The position numbers and the translations under genes are program-made. DNA of 8,400 nt from the NCBI GenBank assembly GCA_031400955.1, contig JANNQW010000354.1:1-8400 (forward strand). The letters are read 5' to 3'. Below, one piece after another: positions 1 to 6,040 of this stretch. The stretch's first letter is position 1. Every line of letters starts with the position of its first letter. The notes under the pieces are model-generated. The model made no database searches. It was not told the DNA's origin and saw nothing but the letters and a program-made list of their open reading frames with translations. Source of the stretch: VFKE01 sp031400955 (GTDB lineage Bacteria; Verrucomicrobiota; Verrucomicrobiia; Verrucomicrobiales; Verrucomicrobiaceae).

Positions 1-1334
1 CCGGCAGGAGTCTGCTGCGCTTCGGCGGTGATCTTATAGCCCTCTTCCCCCAAGTCCTTGAGCGGCTCGCTCGGTGAGAACTCTGGCAGGATTTGCGGTT
101 CCAATTTCGCTTCCTTGGCGGCGTCTTCAAATTTCTTTCCCGTCTGAATGGCGTCCGCCAGACTTTTCCGCGCATCATTCGCGGCCTTCATCATGGCCTC
201 CTGTGCTTTCTGCCCGATGAGGACTTCTTTGATCTTGGGCTGCGCTTCCTCAAGTTCCTGCGGCTTTGCCTCCTGCACTTCGGTGACGGTGAAGAAATAG
301 TAGCCCCTTTCTGACTGCACCGGCTCGCTCACTAGGCGAGTTTTCGGGTCATTGCGGAAGATTTCAAAAACGAGTTCCTGCTCCTTCTTCAATTCCTCCG
401 GCAGCTCCGTGCGGGTAAATGCGGGCAGGCTCTTGATTTCTTTGCCATGCTTCTTCGCCAGATCTTCCAGCTTGCCGCCCGCGAAACCTTCGTTGGAGAA
501 ATCTTCCACCGCTCTGCTGAACTCACCGTTTTTCTTGATCCGTTCCTCTACCGGAAGCTTGTCTAGATCTTTTGGTGTCTCGAACAAAACCAAGCTGACC
601 GCCCGCATTTCCTGCGTTTTATACTTGTTGCTGTTCTGCTCGAAGTATTTCTTGATCTCATCATCGGAGACCTGCGCATTCTTCTTGAAGCTTTCGAGTG
701 TGAACGGGATCGTCGCCGCCTGGATCGTCTGGCAGGTGGCGGAGTAGTATTGTTTGGCCATGTAGGGTGACGGAACGGCGTTTCCAGTCACGACCTGGAT
801 CAGCTTTTGCAGACCCAGCCAGTCGCGGATCAGGTCATAGACATCGCTCACTCTCATGCCGAACATGCCGATGGAATTCTCAAAGCCCTCGAGCTTCGCT
901 CGGTCAAGTTCACCGTTCGTCTGAAAAATGGGCAGACCGCGGAACTGCTCCCTCACCTCCGCGTCCGAGGCGTGAATGCCGTTCTTTTTCAGTTCATGCC
1001 GCAGCAGCGTCAGGTTGAAAACAAAATCACGCGGCACTTCCTCCGGCGCCCTGAAGCGCGGAGCGAAATCCACCAGCGAATCCGCGAATCCCGTGCGCCC
1101 GCCGAACAATGAAAGCCTGAGACTTTGGGAAACCTGGAAATACTTGGTCAGCCGATTGTATTCCGCGTAGTCATGCTCCTGTCCGTGCAGCGTGAATGCC
1201 GTGTCAGCGGCGGTGACTTCATCGGGACTGTTGCCGGTATTCGTGCTCCCCCCCCAGAAGGTGAAGCTGATGATCACAACTGCAGTGACGACGAAGAAGA
1301 AGGTCTTGTTGTGCCGGCGAAAAAATTTGAGCAT
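1..1334 (-). CDS. PpiD/SurA-like membrane-anchored peptidyl-prolyl isomerase or chaperone (3' end beyond window)
   Basis: The minus-strand frame is open from an ATG at 1334 to the left edge: 444 codons are visible and the C-terminus is missing. It begins MLKFFRRHNK, then has one hydrophobic segment (about residues 11-27), so it is probably anchored in the inner membrane with the rest outside the cytoplasm. Residues about 100-200 resemble the SurA_N/PpiD N-terminal chaperone domain (ELKKNGIHASDAEVREQFRGLP, here split as ELKKNGIHAS and DAEVREQFRGLP, then FQTNGELDRAKLEGF). Residues about 222-352 sit where a PPIC (parvulin) domain is expected and end in SERGYYFFTVTEV, followed by the usual charged helical segment (residues 355-412). 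The parvulin core looks degenerate: the expected His-Ile-Leu strand reads MRAVSLVLFE and there is no GGDLG motif, so this part may act as a chaperone only. A further domain could lie outside the window. An in-frame stop lies upstream with no other start between, which fixes the ATG. No Shine-Dalgarno is seen. PpiD-type proteins help fold exported proteins, which fits the secreted protein gene just upstream. Confidence 0.85.
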   Translation of the reverse strand, partial: MLKFFRRHNKTFFFVVTAVVIISFTFWGGSTNTGNSPDEVTAADTAFTLHGQEHDYAEYNRLTKYFQVSQSLRLSLFGGRTGFADSLVDFAPRFRAPEEVPRDFVFNLTLLRHELKKNGIHASDAEVREQFRGLPIFQTNGELDRAKLEGFENSIGMFGMRVSDVYDLIRDWLGLQKLIQVVTGNAVPSPYMAKQYYSATCQTIQAATIPFTLESFKKNAQVSDDEIKKYFEQNSNKYKTQEMRAVSLVLFETPKDLDKLPVEERIKKNGEFSRAVEDFSNEGFAGGKLEDLAKKHGKEIKSLPAFTRTELPEELKKEQELVFEIFRNDPKTRLVSEPVQSERGYYFFTVTEVQEAKPQELEEAQPKIKEVLIGQKAQEAMMKAANDARKSLADAIQTGKKFEDAAKEAKLEPQILPEFSPSEPLKDLGEEGYKITAEAQQTPA

Positions 1335-1397
1335 GCGATAAAATAGGTTGGGAAAGGGCCGCGAAGTAACCGCTCAGGACGCAGCGGGTCAAATCAT

Positions 1398-1481
1398 TTT
1401 GCGTGGTCCGCACTGTCCTCTGTGCGGCTGGATTACAACCCGGGAACCGCACTGGGGACTGTGCGGACCACCTTGCGCAAA
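1398..1481. repeat. 84-nt imperfect inverted repeat (long hairpin) after the coiled-coil/TPR gene
   Basis: Bases 1403-1427 pair with 1447-1471 (about 25 pairs with two T:T mismatches and one T:G), leaving a 19-nt loop. The core arms are TGGTCCGCACTGTCC at 1404-1418 and GGACTGTGCGGACCA at 1456-1470. An outer TTTGCG (1398-1403) can pair with CGCAAA (1476-1481), next to the stop codon of the upstream gene. Each half also contains its own small hairpin, CCGCAC-8 nt-GTGCGG (1408-1427 and 1447-1466), so one long stem or two short ones can form. Neither strand has a T-run after the stem, so it is not a typical intrinsic terminator. It could be a REP/MITE-like dispersed element or a 3' RNA-stabilising structure. 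The rest of the 147-bp gap (1335-1397) shows no convincing promoter. Confidence 0.8.
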
Positions 1482-3491
1482 CTACCGCGCAGCCGTGCTG
1501 GACTTCTCCTTCTTGGCGTCCGCCGGGGCAGCCGGAGCAGCTGTCTCGGATTTTTTCAGGAGCTTTTCCATAGCGGCATCGGATTTCACGCCGTGATCGA
1601 GGGCATTTTGATAATGCTTTCGGGCGAGATCCCAGTCGGGCGGCGAGGATGTAGCGTAGAGGACAGCGAGATTGAAATAAGCATCGCCGTATTTGGGGTC
1701 GATGGCCAGGGACTGCTTGAACTCGGACTCCGCGCGGTGGCGGTTGCCCAGCCGTCCAGAGATGATGCCCATGTAGTGATGGGCACGGGCGTTGTCATTG
1801 TTCTTGGCCACGCTTTTATCAAAACTGGTCAGCGCCTCCTCCATCATCCCCTTCTGGAAGTAGCCGACGCCGAGCCGGTAGTTCGCCTGATCGTTATCCG
1901 GCTCGATGGCGATGCACTTTTGCAGGAGCACTCTGGCATCATCATACTTTTTCTGCTGCTGCTTGATCACAGCCAGGCTGATGAGCGCCGTGGTGCTCTT
2001 CGGATTCGCGCGCAGGGCATCCTGATAAAGCTGCTCTGCTGTTTTAAAGTCGCCCTTATCGGCGGCATTCACGGCATCACGCAGAATCTTCTGATCGGGC
2101 TTTGTTGCCTTATCCTTAGATGAATTGGCATCAGTCTTCGTCTTGCCGTTCTTATCGACGTCGTTTTCCGCCATGATCGTGGCACGCACACCCATGGTGG
2201 CGACCAGTTGCTTCAACTCCGGCGCCGTGAACAGATTCTCCTCATCCGCGGCGATCTTGATGCGGGCACTGGTCATCTCTTCGAGGTTGTCCATCAAGGT
2301 CTGCGACGCGTTCTCCATCTTCTTCATCTCGGCAATGACGAGCTCCTTGGCCTGGCGCTGACGTTCCTGATGGCGAAGCTCACGCATGATGATGTCGTGC
2401 AGCATCCGGTTTTCTTCCTGCAACTTGGCGTTCACGACAGACTTGCCGGCGGGTGTCTTCTCCATCCTGGCGTTTACCTCCTTCAGTTTAAGCGTGAGGT
2501 CGGCGACTTGCGTCTGGTAGGCGGTGTTTTCCTGGCGAAGCTTTACAAGATCACCCTGAATGCCCGCGACCTGATTCTTCAAGGCGGAAATTTCTTCGTC
2601 CTTTTTCTCACCCATGGATTTCAGGGCGTCCACTTGCTCGCGCGCGGTGTTCAACTCCAGCTTCAGACGGGTGTTCTCGGCAAGGATATTTTTAACCTCC
2701 TCCGGCTTGCTGGTGTCGCGCTTCAATCCCTCAAGTTCGGCCTCAAGATCCTTCTGACGCGACTGGATCGTCTTATTCTGACTCTGGAGCGCGGCAATAG
2801 TCTTATTTTTCTCGGAAAGTTGCTGATCGCGGAGCGAGACCATCTCATTGACCATCTTGGCCTCGTTGCGGAGCTTCGTGAGTTCCGCCATGGAGCCTGA
2901 AGTGTCTTTGGAGAGCTTCTCGATGCGCGCATCAAGGTCGGCCTTTTGCATGGCAAGGAGATCTCGGTCTTGCTCGACCTTTTGTTTCTCGCGGATGGAG
3001 TTCGTGTAGCCGTCCTCGTAGATTTTGCGCTGGGTGAGGAGATCGTTGATCTGCTTTTGTAAGTCAGCATTCTGCCTCTGCATCGCTTGAAACTGCTGAT
3101 TGATGATATCACCGGGATTCGTCACCCCGTTCAATGGAGCGACGGCGGATCCGACGGTGGAGGGAACGACCGCGACATTCACAGGCGTGCTTGGAGCGCC
3201 CTTGCCAGCGAGCCGCTGCAGTGCTAGCTCGATCATTTTGAGACGGTAGCTGACGACTTCCGGCTGCCATGATGGAAAACCACGTGCCACGGTAGTGATA
3301 GTCTGTTGCGCTTCCTGCAATTTCTGAATGGCACCCGGAGCATCACCGGACTTCTCGAGACGATCCGCTTCGTTAAAAGCAAGATAACCCTTGAAGTATT
3401 GTTCGCCCGCGTCACCAACCGCCTGCTGGGCGGTGACGATGTTTGGACTAGAAAATAACAGCCCGACTAGGATCAAAAGGATGATACGCAT
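1482..3491 (-). CDS. Secreted coiled-coil protein with C-terminal TPR domain
   Basis: This is a 669-residue protein from the ATG at 3491. Residues 1-21 form a signal peptide (MRIILLILVGLLF, cleavage probably after VTA, before QQ) with no lipobox, so a periplasmic location is expected. A helical stretch (about 25-95) and a short Pro/Val/Ala-rich linker lead to a long heptad-rich Gln/Lys/Glu coiled coil (about 130-345). A charged helical region and a Lys/Asp-rich spacer (about 440-467) follow. About five TPR repeats then run from 470 to 640 (for example KGDFKTAEQLYQDALRANP and GDAYFNLAVLY), and the end is an Ala/Lys-rich tail. The frame continues upstream to a GTG at 3554, but the likely promoter lies inside that stretch and the signal peptide begins exactly at 3491, so the longer form is unlikely. 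No specific family name can be given. Coiled coil plus TPR suggests a scaffold for protein complexes at the envelope; this is inference. Confidence 0.85.
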   Translation of the reverse strand: MRIILLILVGLLFSSPNIVTAQQAVGDAGEQYFKGYLAFNEADRLEKSGDAPGAIQKLQEAQQTITTVARGFPSWQPEVVSYRLKMIELALQRLAGKGAPSTPVNVAVVPSTVGSAVAPLNGVTNPGDIINQQFQAMQRQNADLQKQINDLLTQRKIYEDGYTNSIREKQKVEQDRDLLAMQKADLDARIEKLSKDTSGSMAELTKLRNEAKMVNEMVSLRDQQLSEKNKTIAALQSQNKTIQSRQKDLEAELEGLKRDTSKPEEVKNILAENTRLKLELNTAREQVDALKSMGEKKDEEISALKNQVAGIQGDLVKLRQENTAYQTQVADLTLKLKEVNARMEKTPAGKSVVNAKLQEENRMLHDIIMRELRHQERQRQAKELVIAEMKKMENASQTLMDNLEEMTSARIKIAADEENLFTAPELKQLVATMGVRATIMAENDVDKNGKTKTDANSSKDKATKPDQKILRDAVNAADKGDFKTAEQLYQDALRANPKSTTALISLAVIKQQQKKYDDARVLLQKCIAIEPDNDQANYRLGVGYFQKGMMEEALTSFDKSVAKNNDNARAHHYMGIISGRLGNRHRAESEFKQSLAIDPKYGDAYFNLAVLYATSSPPDWDLARKHYQNALDHGVKSDAAMEKLLKKSETAAPAAPADAKKEKSSTAAR

Positions 3492-3513
3492 GATATGCAA
3501 TATAAGAGTGACC

Positions 3514-3542
3514 AGTATAGACGCTGACCGGGCTCTTGTCCA
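3514..3542 (-). promoter_or_regulatory. sigma70-type promoter for the coiled-coil/TPR gene
   Basis: Read on the minus strand, TGGACA (3542-3537, five of six matches to TTGACA) is followed after 17 bases by TATACT (3519-3514, five of six matches to TATAAT). The predicted transcription start is near 3507, about 16 bases before the ATG at 3491. It lies in the 71-bp gap after trmD and inside the rejected longer N-terminus of the downstream gene. The gene can therefore be transcribed independently of prfB-trmD, though read-through remains possible. Confidence 0.65.
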
Positions 3543-3562
3543 ACGCCCCTTCACGTCCGCCC

Positions 3563-4231
3563 TTAAAGCAGGTCCGGACGGTTCCGTCGCGTGCGCTCAA
3601 GCGCCTGCTCCGCCCGCCAGGCAACGATCTTCGCATGATCGCCACTCAACAGAATTTCCGGCACTTTCATATCGCGCCATTCCGCAGGCCGGGTGTAGTG
3701 CGGATGATCCAGCAAGCCGGACGCGCCAAAAGATTCCTGAATGGCGGATTCGTCATCTCCCAGCACGCCCGGCAGCAACCGGGTGATGGCATCAATCACC
3801 ACCGCGGCGGCGATCGCACCGTTCGTGAGGACATAATCGCCGATGCTCAATTCCTCATCAACACAACTGTCCACAATGCGCTGGTCCACGCCCTCGTAAT
3901 GACCACAGAGAAATATCAGATGCTCCTCGCGACTGAGTCGCTCCGCATCCCGCTGGTGAAAGGCCCGACCCTGCGGCGTCATCAGTAGCACCCGCGACCG
4001 GTCGGTCCGCAATGGGTCCAGAACCGCGAAAATAGGGTCTGGCTTCAGCACCATGCCCGGCCCGCCGCCAAAGGGCTGATCGTCCACCTGACGGTGTTTG
4101 CCGATTCCTTGTTCGCGCAAGTTATGCACCCGTAGCGTCAGTAGTCCCCGCTCCTGGGCGCGACCGATCATGCTGGCCCCGAGAGGGACAGTGACGACTT
4201 CCGGAAACAAAGTAATGACATCCACCTGCAT
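3563..4231 (-). CDS. trmD: tRNA (guanine-N1-)-methyltransferase TrmD
   Basis: The enzyme uses S-adenosylmethionine to make m1G at position 37, next to the anticodon, in tRNAs with G36 (Leu CUN, Pro CCN, Arg CGG), which prevents +1 frameshifting in the cytoplasm. The 222-residue protein from the ATG at 4231 starts with the family-typical MQVDVITLFPE. It contains GIGKHRQVDDQPFGGGPGM (42-60), PQGRAF (86-91), CGHYEGVDQR (109-118), the trefoil-knot SAM site around SIGDYVL (129-135), RLLPGVLG (151-158), HYTRP (178-182) and LLSGDHAKI (194-202). It lacks the extra C-terminal tail of the E. coli protein. The residue aligned with the E. coli general base Asp169 is Glu166 here, while Arg151 matches Arg154. 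A TTG at 4264 would add 11 residues that are not family-like, so 4231 is preferred. The gene follows prfB by 39 bp and is probably cotranscribed with it, not with rpsP-rimM-rplS as is common elsewhere. Confidence 0.96.
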   Translation of the reverse strand: MQVDVITLFPEVVTVPLGASMIGRAQERGLLTLRVHNLREQGIGKHRQVDDQPFGGGPGMVLKPDPIFAVLDPLRTDRSRVLLMTPQGRAFHQRDAERLSREEHLIFLCGHYEGVDQRIVDSCVDEELSIGDYVLTNGAIAAAVVIDAITRLLPGVLGDDESAIQESFGASGLLDHPHYTRPAEWRDMKVPEILLSGDHAKIVAWRAEQALERTRRNRPDLL

Positions 4232-4270
4232 GGCGCACGTTAAACACGCCGCGACACATCGCAAGATGGA

Positions 4271-5414
4271 CTACACCTCGTCCACGTCAGCCTCGCCTGC
4301 TTTTTTGCCGCGGAGCTTGGCCTCGATGAAGGCATTAAGATCGCCGTCCATGACTGCGGAGACATTGCCCGTTTTTTCACCGGTGCGATGATCTTTCACC
4401 ATCTGATAAGGCTGGAAAACATAACTGCGAATCTGATTACCCCAGGCGACGTCGCCTTTTTCGCCGTATTGCCGCTCCATCTCGGACTTCTTTTTGTCCT
4501 CTTCAAGCTGGTAAAGTTTGGCCCTGAGCATCGACATGGCTTTGCTGCGATTCTTGCCCTGGCTGCGCTCAGCCTGACAATTTACAATGACACCGGTGGG
4601 CACGTGGATGAGGCGGACCGCGGTCTCGACTTTGTTCACATTCTGACCACCCTTTCCGCCGGAGCGGTAGGTTTCAAATTTGATGTCCGCCTCGTTCAGT
4701 TCAATGCCGCTATCTTCCTCAATCATGGGCGTCACGTCCACGCTGGCGAAACTGGTGTGGCGCTTCTTCGCCGCGTCGAAGGGTGAGATGCGCACCAGTC
4801 GATGGATGCCGCGCTCGCAGTTTAGCTTACCGTAGGCATAGTCGCCTGTGACTTGAAAGGTGGCGTTGCGAACGCCAGTTTCTTCACCGGAGGCGAAATC
4901 TTCCATCTCGGTCTTGTATCCATTGCGCTCGCACCAGCGGGTGAACATGCGCAGAAGCATGTCCGCCCAGTCACAAGATTCAGTGCCGCCCGCGCCACAG
5001 TGAATGGTGACATACGCGCCGTTGCGATCGAATTCACCGTTAAGCATGACGGCGAGTTCAAAATCACCAAGTGCTTTGTCGAAGGCCGCGTATTCATTTT
5101 CGACTTCAATCCACGTGCCAGCGTCATTGTCGTGCTCGGCGATTTCCCCCAGAACATAAAAATTCTCAAGCTTTTTCTCCAGGGCAGCCAAAGGCTCCAG
5201 CTTATTCTTGATCTGATTCGCCCGGTCGATGACTTTCTTGGCGGATTCCTGGCTGTCCCAGAATCCTTCCGCGCCCATTTTTTCCTCAAGCCCCGCCAGA
5301 TCGGATTTTAGTGTCGGCAGGTCAAAGATACCTCCGCAATGCGCCGAGACGGGCCTTCAGGCTCTCAGAGTCGAATGCTCGCATGTCGGTGGTGACGGTT
5401 TTTAATTGATCCAT
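4271..5414 (-). CDS. prfB: Peptide chain release factor 2, with programmed +1 frameshift
   Basis: RF2 recognises UGA and UAA in the ribosomal A site and triggers release of the peptide. Translation starts at ATG 5414, reads 30 codons (MDQLKTVTTDMR... to RRYL) to an in-frame TGA at 5324-5322, shifts +1 at CTT-TGA-C, and continues from GAC at 5323 to TAG at 4271. The product is about 380 residues; E. coli RF2 has 365. The residues joined after the shift are DLPTLKSDLAGLEEK, then MGAEGFWDSQ. Diagnostic motifs are the SPF anticodon-like tripeptide that marks RF2 (residues 210-212, in RISPFDAAKKRH) and the catalytic GGQ loop (255-257, in RSGGKGGQNVNK). The spacing matches E. coli (205-207 and 250-252). 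A plain ORF call would start at 5278 and lose 45 N-terminal residues. Upstream of 5414 only a weak AAAAGG, too close to the ATG, is seen. RF2 controls its own synthesis through this frameshift, and trmD follows directly. Confidence 0.97.
5321..5336 (-). promoter_or_regulatory. prfB programmed +1 frameshift site (autoregulatory)
   Basis: On the minus strand the sequence is CGG AGG TAT CTT TGA C: an SD-like CGGAGG (5336-5331), TAT, the slippery CTT (5327-5325), the in-frame UGA (5324-5322) and the following C. This is almost the canonical E. coli site (AGG GGG TAT CTT TGA C). In the known mechanism, low RF2 leaves the poor UGA-C stop unread, the tRNA-Leu on CUU slips to UUU, and full-length RF2 is made; high RF2 terminates early. 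The frame after the shift joins perfectly to the rest of RF2. Confidence 0.95.
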
Positions 5415-5440
5415 GCCTTTTCAATAGACCGGAAGCGGAG

Positions 5441-5500
5441 AGATTCAAGATGCAAGATGAGAAGATTCAAGACCCGACTACCATTGCTTAAATCTTGCAT
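5441..5500. repeat. Small direct and inverted repeats between prfB and recO
   Basis: AGATTCAAGA occurs at 5441-5450 and again at 5463-5472. ATGCAAGAT at 5450-5458 is exactly inverted as ATCTTGCAT at 5492-5500, four bases before the recO ATG. They fill most of the 89-bp divergent intergenic region, where both promoters should lie, so they could be an operator or the remains of a small dispersed repeat. The only promoter-like words seen here are weak (TTGAAT on the minus strand, TTAAAT at 5488-5493 on the plus strand). Confidence 0.5.
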
Positions 5501-5503
5501 TTC

Positions 5504-6040
5504 ATGGACCGCACAACCGCCATCCTCATCAACCGCACGCGACTGACGGAGACCAGCCTGATCGTGCACTGGTGCTCGGCTGACTGCGGCCTTTTCAAAA
5601 CGGTCGCCAAAGGCGCACTGCGCCCCAAGTCGTCATTCGCCGGGCGGCTCGATCTCTTCGTCACCTGCGAAGTAGTCTTTATCAAATCAGGCAAATCGGA
5701 TTTGCACACACTCAAGGAGGTGCATCTCACCATGCTCCGTCCGCACTTGCGCGACAGTTACGCGCGCGTTCTAGCAGCTTCCTATTTCAGCAAACTAATT
5801 GAAATGGTGGCGGAGCGCGAGACGCCGCTCGGCGGGGTGCATGAACTTTTGCGTCTGGCGCTGGATCATCTTGATGCGCACGAGCCATCAGAAAAACTGA
5901 TCGTCCGGTTTGAGAACCGATTGTGCGGGGAGCTCGGGCTCGGCATTACCATGACCGGCGGTGCTGCGCTGCTGCATGATTATTTTCACCGGCCGCTGCC
6001 ACCGCAGCGAGAGGAGTTATTGAAACAGATCAAGTCATGA
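5504..6040 (+). CDS. recO: DNA repair protein RecO (short form)
   Basis: RecO binds single-stranded DNA and, with RecR, helps load RecA in the RecFOR recombination pathway. From ATG 5504 the protein has 178 residues. Residues 1-75 match the RecO OB-fold domain: TTAILINRTRLTETSLIV, a glycine-bearing turn (CGLF), VAKGALRPKSSFAGRLDLF (35-53) and LHTLKEV (67-73). Residues 76-145 match the helical part (SYARVLAASYFSKLIE, then HELLRLALDHLD). The usual length is about 240 residues. The distal part, which carries a Cys-rich zinc site in many RecO proteins, is missing; after ELGLGI only a short Pro/His-containing tail remains. It ends at TGA 6038-6040 and no continuation is visible in other frames, so the short form looks natural rather than frameshifted. 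A TTG at 5495 lies in frame upstream, but the ATG fits the family start better. The stop overlaps the next gene by ATGA, suggesting translational coupling. Confidence 0.85.
   Translation: MDRTTAILINRTRLTETSLIVHWCSADCGLFKTVAKGALRPKSSFAGRLDLFVTCEVVFIKSGKSDLHTLKEVHLTMLRPHLRDSYARVLAASYFSKLIEMVAERETPLGGVHELLRLALDHLDAHEPSEKLIVRFENRLCGELGLGITMTGGAALLHDYFHRPLPPQREELLKQIKS

Noticed and set aside
1335..1397. Promoter for the PpiD-like gene (TTGACC at 1391-1386 on the minus strand)
   Set aside because: No acceptable -10 element at a suitable distance; the nearest TATTTT is about 41 bases away.
1422..2900. Long plus-strand ORFs (1422-2123 and 2208-2900) opposite the coiled-coil/TPR gene
   Set aside because: They are antisense frames left open by the codon bias of the real minus-strand gene; the translations show no family resemblance.
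3492..3554. GTG start at 3554 for the coiled-coil/TPR gene
   Set aside because: The stretch contains a good promoter and would bury the signal peptide 21 residues inside the protein.
4232..4264. TTG start at 4264 for trmD
   Set aside because: It adds 11 residues not typical of TrmD, whereas MQVDVITLFPE at 4231 is the usual family start.
4388..5311. Plus-strand ORFs opposite prfB (4388-4786, 4853-5311)
   Set aside because: They lie fully over a confidently identified RF2 with its diagnostic motifs; no sign of independent coding.
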